From contig NZ_BALC01000003.1 of NCBI RefSeq assembly GCF_000612445.1, positions 186,001 through 250,000 on the forward strand: DNA of 64,000 nt, read 5' to 3'. The position numbers were made by a program, and so were the translations under genes. The stretch's first letter is position 1. Every line of letters begins with the position of its first letter. Shown piece after piece: positions 48,501 to 58,217 of the stretch. This DNA is from Liquorilactobacillus sucicola DSM 21376 = JCM 15457. Lineage in GTDB: Bacteria; Bacillota; Bacilli; Lactobacillales; Lactobacillaceae. Under the pieces are notes generated by a model. It was not told the DNA's origin. It did not search any database and saw nothing but the letters and a program-made list of their open reading frames with translations.

Positions 48501-50207
48501 CCGATTACAGCGATAATTTCTAACCCGCCTTATTCTGTAGGACAGGGGAATGCTAATGATGATAACCAAAATATCCATTACCCTAAATTGGAAACTAGTA
48601 TTCAGAAAACTTATGTCAATAATAGTAAAGCAGGACTAAGTAAAGGTACTTATGATAGTTACATTAAAGCTTTCAGATGGGCAACAGATCGAATAGGCGA
48701 TAAAGGAATAATTGGCTTTGTTACTAATGGTAGTTATATTGATAGTAATAGTACAGATGGTTTAAGGGCGTCGCTATATCAAGAGTTTAACCAATTGTAT
48801 ATATTCAATCTGCGAGGAAATCAACGTACTCAAGGAGAGCAGTCTCGAAAGGAAGGAGGAAAAATATTTGGTTCAGGTAGTAGAGCTCCAATCGCAATTA
48901 GTATTCTAGTTAAAAATGGTTCTAAGCAGCATGAACTTCATTATCATGATATTGGTGACTATTTGAATAGAAAGCAAAAATTTGAAATTATTAGTTCTTT
49001 TGATTCAATTGAGAATATAGAGTGGAAAACACTTTTACCAGATGATAATCATGATTGGATCAATCAACGAGATCCTAATTATCAAGAGTATGTTAAAATA
49101 TCGGGTGAAGAGAAATCACCTTTCTTAAGTAATGCGGTTGGCGTTAGCACCAACCGAGACATTTGGGTCAGTGGATTTTTGAAAAATAAAGTACAAAAGA
49201 ACACAGAATATATGGTTCACAATTATAATGACATCTTAGTTAAGGAAGGAGGTAAAAATAAGGAACCAGTTTCAATAGACGAGTCTAAGGTGAAATGGAC
49301 TAGAAGCTTGAAAAATAAGTTTAAAAAAGGCGAAAGAATTGATGTGGATAGGCAACAATTACAGCTTGAAATGTATCGACCTTTTACAAAAAAGTGGCTA
49401 TATTATAGTAATGATGTAATTGAAAGTCCGGGCCAGTTTTACAGAAAATGGGGCGTTGATAATCAAGCTATTGTTACGACTGGAAGGGGAGCAAGTAGAG
49501 ACTTTTCCGTTTTAGTAACTAAGAATGTGCCTTGTCTTGATGTTATGGAAAAGGGGCAAGCTTTTGTTCAATTTGATAATGAAAAAAATGATATGGGATT
49601 AGTTAGCTCAAGAGATAATGTGAATCAACTATTTGCTCAAAAGGTAGGCTTGAATTTAAACGATTCGTTTGCCTACGTATATGGTTTGTTAAACTCTCCC
49701 GAATATCAACAGAAGTATAGTAATGATTTGAAAAAGGATTTGGCTCGCATCCCAATTGTTGCTAATGAAGAAAAGTACGTTGAGATTGGACAGAAACTAA
49801 TCGATCTGCATCTAAAATATGAGGAAGCTCCAATTTATAGCGACATTTTTGTGGATTGTAAAAATAATCCTAGCTATATGGTTAAAAAGATGAAATTTGC
49901 TAAAAAGCGTAATGAAAATGGTAAGCTTGAAAATGATAGAAGTACAATTATCTTTAACTCAGATATCACTATTCACGATATACCTGAAGAGGCATATGAT
50001 TATATCGTCAATGGGCGGTCTGCAATTGAGTGGATCATGGATCAGTATCAGGTTAAAACTGATAAAAAGTCTGGAATTACTGATGATCCTAATGACTTTA
50101 GTGATGACCCCAAATATATTTATAACTTGCTATTAAGAATAATAACGGTATCGCTTCAAACAATTAAACTCGTGAATGAGTTACCAAAACTGGAGATAAT
50201 AGAGTAA
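45502..50207 (+). pseudogene. Type ISP single-polypeptide restriction-modification enzyme (LlaGI/LlaBIII-like), single-base frameshift
   Basis: About 1568 residues once repaired, the size of LlaGI and LlaBIII. Order of domains: Mrr-like nuclease (GVDIVARDKATGKLTAIQAKYY with the Asp/Gln-x-Lys centre, residues about 70-90), superfamily 2 helicase-translocase (MAPGTGKTFTS, IADEAHRTTG, QAVGRIMRR), adenine methyltransferase (DPFTGTGTF, ISNPPYSVG) and a C-terminal target-recognition part. Such enzymes protect against phage by translocating along DNA and cutting between convergent sites. The frame breaks near 46465, just before the DEAH-type motif; adding one C (QGT-PEFDLIIADEAH) repairs it. As written neither half is a full enzyme. 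GAGGTG precedes ATG 45502. Confidence 0.9.
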
Positions 50208-50243
50208 AGAATTCTATAATTTATATTATTAGCACATATTTGA

Positions 50244-51175
50244 ATGAAGAGTGGTAGAAAATTGGAAAATAAAGATTATGTCTTAGTAAACCAGCGTCCA
50301 ATAATTGACTTGTTAATTGAAGGGGAAGTTTTCCAGTATTTGTCTGGAAGTGACATCCAAAGCTTAGGAAAAAAGTTTGGAGTAACTGATGTTGGCGGTA
50401 GCGTTGGTGCATGTTGGAAACGATTTTTAGTCAGTTGCATGTTAAAGGAATGACAGAAAAATTTTTAAAATATTTTTTCTTTGATATGAACATTAACGGT
50501 GTAGCAAAAGAAGTTATCAGAGATAATACATTTAATCATCCTAAATATGATGAAATTGCAGAAATAACTGAAGAGTCACAGGAAAATAACAGAGCTGTTG
50601 CTAAATTTTTAAGACAGAAGCTACTTGAAAAAGTAAATCTAGAATTATCAATTTCTGATAAAAAATTGATTGCTGTGAATAATGAGATAAAAATTGTGGA
50701 CTATGACTCAGAACCTGAAATAATCGCAAGCACAACCGAAATCATTAATAATGAATATATAAACGATTTGCTTGAAAAATCAATGAAGAGCTTAATTGAA
50801 GAGGATTTTGATAGTGTAGTGACTAAGTCTAGAACTTTGATGGAATCAGTATTTATTCAAATATTACATGAAAATAATGTTCCGTTTAAAGAGAATGGCA
50901 ATATAGGCCAATATAGGACTTCGGTTAATAAGACTCTGAATATAAAACCTGATAGTAACTGGAATAAAGATGTTTTAAATATGATTACTGGATTGAATAA
51001 AATTATAGATTCTATTTCTAATATGAGAAATAATAACAGCGATGCACATGGTAGCTCCAACAGGGTTAGGATAAATAGTTCTGAAGCTGAACTGATTTTA
51101 AACACAGCAGTTAATGTTTCTAAATATTATCTGGAGGTTAATGCAAGAAAAAAATTGAGAAGAAAGGTAGTTTAA
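50244..51175 (+). pseudogene. Abi_C (abortive infection C-terminal) domain protein, single-base frameshift
   Basis: The C-terminal part (TKSRTLMESVFIQILHENN, TGLNKIIDSISNMRNNNSDAHG, LILNTAVNVSKYYLE) matches the abortive-infection C-terminal domain seen in several standalone defence proteins. The N-terminal frame ends at 50453. The second frame begins in register with RWCMLETIFSQLHVKGMTEK if one base is added near 50402, giving about 310 residues. The gene follows the restriction enzyme by 37 bases on the same strand, so the two form a defence pair at the right end of the island. Confidence 0.65.
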
Positions 51176-51264
51176 TGTTAGGGTGGCTAGGGTAGGTAGG
51201 GACAGTTTTTAAAAAAGAATTACGGTAAGCGGATATTTAGATGACAACTAGTTTTATTTTCTAA

Positions 51265-51275
51265 CGTAACTTATC
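51265..51275 (+). repeat. Candidate integrase arm site, right end
   Basis: CGTAACTTATC identical to 34850-34860, 102 bases before the right direct repeat. Nearby TTTATTGACAAATG resembles ATTGACAAATAATGACAAAC next to the left copy. Confidence 0.35.
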
Positions 51276-51377
51276 ATAACATTTCTTAACACTATTTTGA
51301 CTAATTATTGTCTAAGATGTATTATTGTTTATTGACAAATGCATTGATATGATAGGCTTTCTGAAACTGTCCAGTAT

Positions 51378-51584
51378 CCATTCTGGGAAGACAAGATCGC
51401 TCCTACATTATTAGATGGCAAGAACGTTATCATTGCAGCACATGGTAACTCACTTCGTGCCCTCACAAAATACATCGAAGGTATCTCAGATGAAGATATC
51501 ATGGGTGTTGAAATGGCAACAGGTCAACCAGTTGTTTATGATTTGGATGACAAGTTGAACGTTGTTAAAAAAGAAAAACTTTAA
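51378..51584 (+). pseudogene. gpmA 3' fragment: right direct repeat (attR side) of the island
   Basis: Holds the last 68 codons and stop of gpmA, with one base different from the intact gene. Without promoter and start it cannot be expressed as an enzyme. It is most simply the original 3' end of the chromosomal gene displaced by the island; the terminator at 51607-51646 would then be the native one. Confidence 0.88.
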
Positions 51585-51606
51585 GCTTAAATAAAGTGAG
51601 AATAAA

Positions 51607-51646
51607 TAAGGCCCAGCCCCTTTAGAGGGAGCTGGGCCTTATTTTT
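51607..51646 (+). terminator. Terminator after the gpmA fragment
   Basis: AAGGCCCAGC-CCC and GAGCTGGGCCTT arms with loop TTTAGAG, then ATTTTT. The following 51650-52344 shows no gene on either strand that I can support. Confidence 0.8.
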
Positions 51647-52344
51647 GTATGTTATCTTTTTGTTGCTTTTTATGTCATATGCTAACTTAAAAATGTCAGT
51701 CTGTGGCAAATATCAAGATGGAGTGATCCTTTTTGCCAAAAGTTATTCAAATTGGACTGAGCTGTGGAGGGTGGTAATAAAAATTGAGAAAACGACGGTA
51801 TAAAATTACCCAATGTCCCCTAATTAGAAACAAAATTCTATTGATTACGCGAAATAATAAAGTATTAAGTTATTACGTTATTACGTCGGTATTGACCTAA
51901 ATTATTATCGTTCTGGCACTTACATACCTTAAGTCAATATTAATAAAGAAAGTGGTGCATAGGCATGTAATATTTCATTCTCTCCTATTCACAATATGGT
52001 TTATTAACAGTTCGCTGTACCTAACCACATTGATATTAATGTTATTAGCATTTACTAGGAAGCGGTACTTAACTTGCCTGTCAATAAAGGCAACCTGAAC
52101 ATGAACTTGAATGAAGTATTAATTCCCCGTTTTTTCGATGGCTGCCCAAGTTGACTTCAAACATGTTGCTAGACACTGCGCGGGAGTTGAAACAGGACAG
52201 TTAATTATTGAACTAATTATTTTAGCAACGATTTTATCAGGTACGTAAGTCTGTGATACAAGGTGAGTCATTCCATCATGAGTGTCTTAAGGGTAGTGCG
52301 TTCATCTCTTTTTTGATTTAATTGTATTCTGGAGCTAATTTAAA

Positions 52345-53862
52345 TTAATCATTTTCAGGGCGGGCTAATTTAATGGAAGCTTGATTAGTGATGTGCTCAA
52401 CAAAGTCAGCATCATGATCAATCAACAACATTGGTGGGTTGACCTCTAAGATCAGCTCTTCAATTTGTTGTCTGGTAATTACATCAAGGTAATTCAACGG
52501 CTCGTCCCAAATATAAAGGTTCGCGGGTTTAGCTAGTGATCTAGACAATGCTATCTTTCGCTTTTGTCCCAGACTCATTTCCGAAATATCGTGGTTAAAG
52601 GCTTCACGTTCAAACCCAAGTTTCCTGAGTCCATTTAAAAATACTTCTAAAGAAATCCCTGATTGTTCCGCGTACCGCTCAATGCTCCCAGAGATAGCCT
52701 CAAAGTCTTGGCTCACGTACGAAATTTTTAGCCCTGATGCTAACGTGACCTCACCTGAACTAATCAATTTTTTATCTCCCAAAATAGCCTTGATGATTGT
52801 TGATTTACCGAACCCATTTGGGGCGGTTAGAGCAAGCCGTTGGTAATCTGTGATTGAAAATGAAATTGGGGAGTTAAGTGCTTCCCCGTTTCGGGAAACT
52901 TGGAAAGAATCGACCTGCAGCAGTGGCCGCTTTTTAAGTTCAATGTAGTTCAGCGTCAGCTTAGCTTTTTCATCAATATTTTTTAATAGGGACTGTTTTT
53001 CGTTAATTTCTCTTTTCGTGCGTTCGGCAATACCTTTGGAGCGTTTCATCATTTTGGCAGCCTTATGGCCTAAAAATCCCTTATCCAGATTTACATGGCC
53101 TTGTCCCTTATAAGCCGCCTGAGACTTTTGACCCTCAGTATTTTCAGACCAACGTCTAGTTTTTTCCGCAGTTTTCTCTAGCCGTTTGATTTCGCTTTGA
53201 AGTTCATGTTTTCGCTGAACTTCAAACTTGTTGCGGTGTTCCAATTCTCGCTGCCAAGTTTTATAATTGCCTGTAAACAACTGGATTTTCGCCCGGTCGA
53301 TTGACAACACATGGTTAATCACTTGGTCCAAAAAGTAGCGGTCATGGCTAACCACAATGAAGCCATGCTTAGCTTTCAAATAATCTGCCACTACTTGGCG
53401 TCCTTCCATATCCAAGTGATTGGTCGGCTCGTCAATTAACTGGAAGGTATCATTATCACTAAACAGCGCTGCCAGTAAAGCTTTAGTTTGCTCACCTGGG
53501 CTCAACGAGTTAAATGGGCGCTCCAATACGCTTGAATCAACTTGGAGTTTGTCTAGCTCGACTTCAATTTGCCAAAAATCGCTCAGCCCTAATCCCGAAA
53601 TTGTCGCTAATGTTTCCCGCGTAGTTTGACTTGGATGCAGCACCGCCTGTGGAAAGTATTTAAACGTTAAATTAGTTTGAACTTTTCCTGTGGCTTCCAG
53701 TTGTCCTAACAAAATTCTCAGGAAAGTAGTTTTGCCGCGCCCGTTCCGTCCAATCAATCCTAAGCGCCAACTATCATCGATATCTAAGTTAAAGTGATCA
53801 AAAATTGGCTTGGGCATTTTGTTGTATCTAAAGTATAGGTTGCTGATGTTTATTGTTTCCAT
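52345..53862 (-). CDS. ABC-F ribosomal protection protein, Lsa-like
   Basis: 505 residues with two ATP-binding cassettes and no membrane segments. Cassette 1: GLIGRNGRGKTTFLR (Walker A), SLSPGEQTKALLAALF (signature), LIDEPTNHLD. Cassette 2: TAPNGFGKSTIIKAIL, EMSLGQKRKIALSRSL, IWDEPLNYLD. The linker (about 185-270) is long and charged. Lsa/Vga-type ABC-F proteins bind the ribosomal E site and dislodge lincosamides, streptogramin A and pleuromutilins. The closest layout is Lsa, but resistance itself is not shown. An attenuator-like leader with uORF lies upstream (53913-54092), supporting antibiotic-dependent control. Confidence 0.85.
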   Translation of the reverse strand: METINISNLYFRYNKMPKPIFDHFNLDIDDSWRLGLIGRNGRGKTTFLRILLGQLEATGKVQTNLTFKYFPQAVLHPSQTTRETLATISGLGLSDFWQIEVELDKLQVDSSVLERPFNSLSPGEQTKALLAALFSDNDTFQLIDEPTNHLDMEGRQVVADYLKAKHGFIVVSHDRYFLDQVINHVLSIDRAKIQLFTGNYKTWQRELEHRNKFEVQRKHELQSEIKRLEKTAEKTRRWSENTEGQKSQAAYKGQGHVNLDKGFLGHKAAKMMKRSKGIAERTKREINEKQSLLKNIDEKAKLTLNYIELKKRPLLQVDSFQVSRNGEALNSPISFSITDYQRLALTAPNGFGKSTIIKAILGDKKLISSGEVTLASGLKISYVSQDFEAISGSIERYAEQSGISLEVFLNGLRKLGFEREAFNHDISEMSLGQKRKIALSRSLAKPANLYIWDEPLNYLDVITRQQIEELILEVNPPMLLIDHDADFVEHITNQASIKLARPEND

Positions 53863-53912
53863 TCATCCACCTCATTTTGGATTGATAAACAGGGAGTTAT
53901 TCCATGGTATGC

Positions 53913-53939
53913 AAAAAGGACGCACCACTTGCGTCCTTT
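53913..53939 (-). terminator. Leader terminator (attenuator) of the ABC-F gene
   Basis: On the minus strand AAAGGACGC and GCGTCCTTT pair around AAGTGGT and are followed by TTTTT. It lies between the promoter and the gene, 51 bases before the ATG, so it can only lower expression of this gene unless bypassed. Confidence 0.75.
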
Positions 53940-54012
53940 CCTTTTGGCAGAATTGACATGCAAATCGTCACAGAACAACCCCTGTAGTTAAACAGAGATT
54001 AATATTCTTCAA

Positions 54013-54039
54013 TTAACGATTAGCAATTTTCAACCCCAC
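54013..54039 (-). CDS. Candidate regulatory uORF in the ABC-F leader
   Basis: GTG start with GAAGGGA five bases upstream encodes MGLKIANR and stops. It sits about 17 bases after the predicted transcription start and about 75 bases before the leader terminator, the arrangement of uORFs that sense ribosome-stalling antibiotics. Too short for other evidence. Confidence 0.4.
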   Translation of the reverse strand: MGLKIANR

Positions 54040-54062
54040 ACACGTCCCTTCTATTTACGGAC

Positions 54063-54092
54063 AGTATAACCTACTTTCCTGAATAAATGCAA
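54063..54092 (-). promoter_or_regulatory. Promoter of the ABC-F gene
   Basis: On the minus strand TTGCAT and TATACT with an 18-base spacer, giving a start near 54056. Confidence 0.5.
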
Positions 54093-54119
54093 ATTAATTT
54101 TTTGTGGCTTGTTGGCTAC

Positions 54120-54282
54120 TAAAGGATAAGGGGAACTAGTACAATTTTAGCAAAAATTAGTTCGACAGATTTTGTGTCTTTAATCTAATTATGAATTGAT
54201 GCAGGAGACACTGCATATTCTTCTGAAAAAGAACGAATGAATCACTTTTTTATCGTGTGCATTTTAATAATGTTCGTTTCAT
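54120..54282 (-). pseudogene. Degenerate transposase orfA-like fragment
   Basis: On the minus strand, AGGAG is followed by MKRTLLKCTR and a stop. In another frame IRSFSEEYAVSPASIHN then, after a stop, IKDTKSVELI resembles the helix-turn-helix part of IS3-type OrfA proteins. It contains several stops and shifts. A weak but suggestive relic. The rest of 54283-54660 shows nothing further. Confidence 0.3.
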
Positions 54283-54660
54283 ATAAAAACTCCTGTTCTA
54301 GTTATTTAAGTATGGCATAAATGTCTCAATATTTGTGTACCTATAGAATGTAGTGATTTGCCGCCTTATTCATATGCGCTTTAAGCTGCTACAAGTTTAT
54401 TGGTGTTTGATTTTGTCACGTTAATTAATTATGTCTGGAGTAGTGTAGTTCAAAAACCATTTTATGGATATTTTTAGAATAGCGTTTTGAAGAAGTTTTT
54501 TCAGCGAAATTAGGGCTTAATTATTTTGGATTATCGGTTTATTTTTTATCTTCTCTATGTTGTTCTTGAATATTAAATAATTGACATTTAGTTCTAGCAA
54601 ATACTTAACAATTGTCTTTCTCTAAATGATGACGCTTTTCCCTAAAACCCCCGCTTCTAT

Positions 54661-54674
54661 TGTAAGCGGTTGCC
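54661..54674 (+). promoter_or_regulatory. cre-like site upstream of the MFS-GH31 operon
   Basis: TGTAAGCGGTTGCC matches the cre consensus for CcpA (T-G-x-A-A-x-C-G-x-T-x-x-C) with few deviations, 65 bases before the MFS start. It predicts catabolite repression. Confidence 0.5.
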
Positions 54675-54738
54675 CAAGGAAGTATGCTTTGTTTGTATAG
54701 TTAACTATTCAAATAAAAATAAGTCAGGGTTGTGTAAA

Positions 54739-55914
54739 ATGGACAATACTTCTTTTAAATTCAAAAGTGCAATTTTGAGTATTTCTCTTGTCTTAGTTAC
54801 AGGAAGCTCAATTTCAGCGGCATTACCAGAAATGTCAAAGTCACTAGATAATGCAAGTGCGGCCAGTGTCAACTTAATTGCGACAATACCTCAAGCTGGC
54901 GTGTTGCTGTTTTTATTACTTTCGGGACTAGTTGTAAGAAGATGTGGGATAAAAAATACAATATTAATTGGTTTAATTACTATGGCAGTTTCGGGGTTAG
55001 TTCCGGTAATTACCGACAACTACTGGATTATTCTTTTATCGCGGTTCATTTTTGGCGCGGGGATAGGTTTATATAATGCATTAGCTATCACAATAATCAA
55101 CTTGAGCTTTGACGGAAAAGAACAATCGAAACTTTTAGGATTCCGTGGTTCGATGGAATCAATTGGTGCATCCATTGCAAGTTTACTTGTTGGGATATTA
55201 CTGACTCTAGGTTGGCATAGTGCTTTTCTCATTTATGCACTCGCACTTCCAATTGCGTTTTTCTTCTATAAGAATGTTCCAGATATTAGAGTTCCTCAGG
55301 AAAGAAAAAGCAATAGTTCTATTACTAAAGTAAATGGTAAGGTGCTTGTGCTGGCATTTACTTTTCTGATACTGGTAATGACACAGATCATGATAATATT
55401 ACAAATTCCCCGTTTCATGATCGAACGTCACATCTCAAGTGCTTCAATTGCGAGCACTATAGTTGCACTAAATACTTTTGCAGGAATGTTAGGCGGTCTC
55501 GTCTTTGGGTTCATTTATAACAAACTTGGAAAAATTGCTTTTTCAATGTTTTTGTTTGGAGATGCAATAGGTCTAGTTCTACTGTACTTTGCCCGTAATA
55601 TAGTTACTGTTGCCAGCGGCACAATTATCGTTGGTATTTTCGGAACGTTGATGTGTGTTGCCATATTTAACCTAATGACTAATGTAACTATGCCTGCAGA
55701 ACAAGCGGCTGCCAATACTGTCTTACTGTTTGGTGCAAACATTGGTTCCTTCTCTACACCTATAGGTATTCAGCTTGCACAAAATGTACTGTCTAACAAT
55801 GCGGCATCACCGTTTATGTTTTTTTCGATATTGTTAGCCATAATTGGTGTTGTGTTTCTATTCTTAACAAATGTTTTTTATACAAAAAAAAGTTTATACT
55901 GTCACACAAAATAA
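54739..55914 (+). CDS. MFS transporter of the GH31 operon
   Basis: 391 residues starting at ATG 54739; the frame is open further upstream but without a site. Twelve hydrophobic segments; GLVVRRCGIKNTILIG is the short loop between helices 2 and 3 typical of MFS proteins, and SRFIFGAGIGLYNALAI is helix 4. A glycosidase follows 28 bases later and an RpiR regulator after that, so sugar or glycoside uptake is possible. The sequence itself looks closer to drug- or cyanate-type MFS than to known sugar carriers, so the substrate is open. Confidence 0.72.
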   Translation: MDNTSFKFKSAILSISLVLVTGSSISAALPEMSKSLDNASAASVNLIATIPQAGVLLFLLLSGLVVRRCGIKNTILIGLITMAVSGLVPVITDNYWIILLSRFIFGAGIGLYNALAITIINLSFDGKEQSKLLGFRGSMESIGASIASLLVGILLTLGWHSAFLIYALALPIAFFFYKNVPDIRVPQERKSNSSITKVNGKVLVLAFTFLILVMTQIMIILQIPRFMIERHISSASIASTIVALNTFAGMLGGLVFGFIYNKLGKIAFSMFLFGDAIGLVLLYFARNIVTVASGTIIVGIFGTLMCVAIFNLMTNVTMPAEQAAANTVLLFGANIGSFSTPIGIQLAQNVLSNNAASPFMFFSILLAIIGVVFLFLTNVFYTKKSLYCHTK

Positions 55915-55942
55915 AACTAAGTAATGAGGGAGAGTCTATATT

Positions 55943-58192
55943 ATGTCAAATATTATCCAAGGAAAAAAATATCGGTTTACAATATTAACAAATAAATTGT
56001 TGCGAATGGAATATTCATCAGATGGTGAATTCGAGGATCGCAAGACCCAATTTGCCCAGAACAGAACGCTGGACAACCCAAAATACTTTGTAAAGGAAAA
56101 AAGTAATGGACATCTTTTAGAAATCGAAACAGATTTCTTCCACCTTTATTACGATGGTGGTAAGTTTGATGCTTCTAACCTGCGCATTGATGTTAAGTAT
56201 AATTATACATTGCATGATGGGCGGTGGTACTTCGGTGAAAAAATTCGCAATTTGGGCGGTACAACACATACTCTGGATTTGTCAAATGGACGTGTGCCGC
56301 TTGAAGACGGTATTATGAGTCAAGATGGTTTTGCCTTTTTGGATGATACACAATCATTTGTAATTGATGATAACAACGAATTCGTTCCTCGTCACAAGCA
56401 AGAAGCAGACGGCTATTTTTTCGCTTATGGGCGTAACTATTTGTTGGCGTTACAGGATTTTTACCGCCTAAGTGGTGCAACTCCTCTGTTACCACGCTAT
56501 GCCCTCGGAAATTGGTGGAGCAGATACTATAAGTATACTCAAAAAGAATATATTGACTTGATGGATAAGTTTGAAGCTAAGGAGATTCCAATATCAGTTG
56601 CGGTTATAGATATGGATTGGCACCGTACGGATGATCTACCAGAGAGATTCGGATCTGGATGGACAGGTTACTCTTGGAATAAGAAACTTTTTCCAGATCA
56701 TCGTCAGTTCTTAAAAGAGTTAAGAAAACGAAATAAAAAAATTACGCTGAACTTACATCCTAATGGAGGAATCCGTGCTTTTGAGGATGCCTATCCTGCT
56801 GTAGCCAAAAGGCTTAATCTGGATGTTGAAAAGGAAGAACCCGCTATTTTTGACTTTGATAACAAAAAGTTTAGAGAAAGTTATTTTAAAGATGTGCATC
56901 ATCCATTAGAAGATGAAGGCGTTAATTTTTGGTGGATTGATTGGCAACAAGGAACTAGCCGAGCTAAGGACAAGATTGATCCGCTATGGAGTTTAAATCA
57001 TTATCACTATCTAGACAATCAAGCACGAAACGACGGGGATGGGCTGATACTCTCAAGGTTTGCAGGGCCTGGATCTCATCGTTATCCAGTTGGCTTTTCC
57101 GGCGATACGTATATCACATGGGATTCTTTAAAGTTTCAACCTGAATTCACAGCTACAGCAAGCAATATTGGATACAGCTGGTGGAGTCACGATATTGGAG
57201 GTCACATGAAGGGAACATATGACCCTGTTCTGTCACTGCGCTGGCTGCAGTTGGGTGTGTTCAGTCCAATTAATAGATTGCATAGTTCAGATAATCCGTT
57301 TTCGGGTAAAGAACCATGGAAATATCCTTTAAACATACAAACCTACATGACAAGTTTTCTTCAATTAAGAGCGAAATTAATTCCATATTTAGACTCGGCT
57401 AACATTCTGACACATACTGCCGGAAAAGCCTTAGTTGAGCCTATGTATTATCGACACCCTAACAATGAGGAAGCATATATTTATAAAAACCAGTATTATT
57501 TTGGAAGTGAATTAATGGTTGCCCCAATTACCACGCCACAGGATACTGAAACACAAATTGGATTCACAGATGCTTGGCTGCCAAAAGGTGAGTGGGTGGA
57601 TATCTTTACTGGACTCATTTATCAAGGGGATGAAGCTGCCACTCAAAAACTGCAACCTAGCACTATTATGGATGGACAGTTTTGCAATGGTCAGACTCAT
57701 ATTCGTTTAGGGAGAGCAATCGACAAAATGCCGGTATTTGCAAAATTAGGTGGTATCGTACCAATGGCATCTAATTTTATGGAGAATCCTGAGTTATTAC
57801 CAAGACAGCTTGACGTTCATGTGTATGGTAAAAAAGATAATGAGTATACTCTTTTCGAACATGTTGGGCATAAGATAGCCACAACAAAATTTATTGTTTC
57901 AGATGGAAAATTAACAAGTGTAACGAAGGATCCTGCTCATATTATTCCGCAAAACCGTATTATAAACTTCGTCCCGCACAGTTTTGATACAGAAAAGCAA
58001 AATCAATTGGCGTACAATCAATTAATCGAGCATCTTCAATTTGCACAGGTTTCCTACGAATTAAAGCGTGAAATTCTTAAAAAAGCAGATAAAGCACAGG
58101 AGGCGCCGCTTAAATTTGCCGAATTTGCACAGACGCTAGATAATAAAAATATACAAGCTATCATGCTCGAGTACGCCTATTTATTAAAGTAA
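55943..58192 (+). CDS. Glycoside hydrolase family 31 enzyme (alpha-glycosidase)
   Basis: 749 residues. An N-terminal beta domain is followed by the catalytic barrel: AVIDMDWHRTDDLPERFGSG, the nucleophile region FWWIDWQQG and the acid region FSGDTYITWDSLKFQPEF, then SHDIGGHMKG and FSPINRLHSS, all family 31 marks. An extra C-terminal helical part of about 60 residues follows the beta domain. Family 31 contains alpha-glucosidases, alpha-xylosidases and others; DWQQG differs from the common WxDMxE form, so the sugar specificity should not be guessed. No signal peptide, hence intracellular. GAGGGAG precedes ATG 55943. Confidence 0.87.
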   Translation: MSNIIQGKKYRFTILTNKLLRMEYSSDGEFEDRKTQFAQNRTLDNPKYFVKEKSNGHLLEIETDFFHLYYDGGKFDASNLRIDVKYNYTLHDGRWYFGEKIRNLGGTTHTLDLSNGRVPLEDGIMSQDGFAFLDDTQSFVIDDNNEFVPRHKQEADGYFFAYGRNYLLALQDFYRLSGATPLLPRYALGNWWSRYYKYTQKEYIDLMDKFEAKEIPISVAVIDMDWHRTDDLPERFGSGWTGYSWNKKLFPDHRQFLKELRKRNKKITLNLHPNGGIRAFEDAYPAVAKRLNLDVEKEEPAIFDFDNKKFRESYFKDVHHPLEDEGVNFWWIDWQQGTSRAKDKIDPLWSLNHYHYLDNQARNDGDGLILSRFAGPGSHRYPVGFSGDTYITWDSLKFQPEFTATASNIGYSWWSHDIGGHMKGTYDPVLSLRWLQLGVFSPINRLHSSDNPFSGKEPWKYPLNIQTYMTSFLQLRAKLIPYLDSANILTHTAGKALVEPMYYRHPNNEEAYIYKNQYYFGSELMVAPITTPQDTETQIGFTDAWLPKGEWVDIFTGLIYQGDEAATQKLQPSTIMDGQFCNGQTHIRLGRAIDKMPVFAKLGGIVPMASNFMENPELLPRQLDVHVYGKKDNEYTLFEHVGHKIATTKFIVSDGKLTSVTKDPAHIIPQNRIINFVPHSFDTEKQNQLAYNQLIEHLQFAQVSYELKREILKKADKAQEAPLKFAEFAQTLDNKNIQAIMLEYAYLLK

Positions 58193-58217
58193 CTATTGTC
58201 ATGTGGGGGGGAAGCTA

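Noticed and set aside
34767-51377. Idea that the island is a prophage
   Set aside because: No capsid, terminase, portal, tail, holin or lysin genes are seen; only replication, integration, regulatory and defence genes.
51650-52344. Possible transposase remains between the gpmA fragment and the ABC-F gene
   Set aside because: Translated segments showed no catalytic or helix-turn-helix pattern; stops are frequent in all frames.
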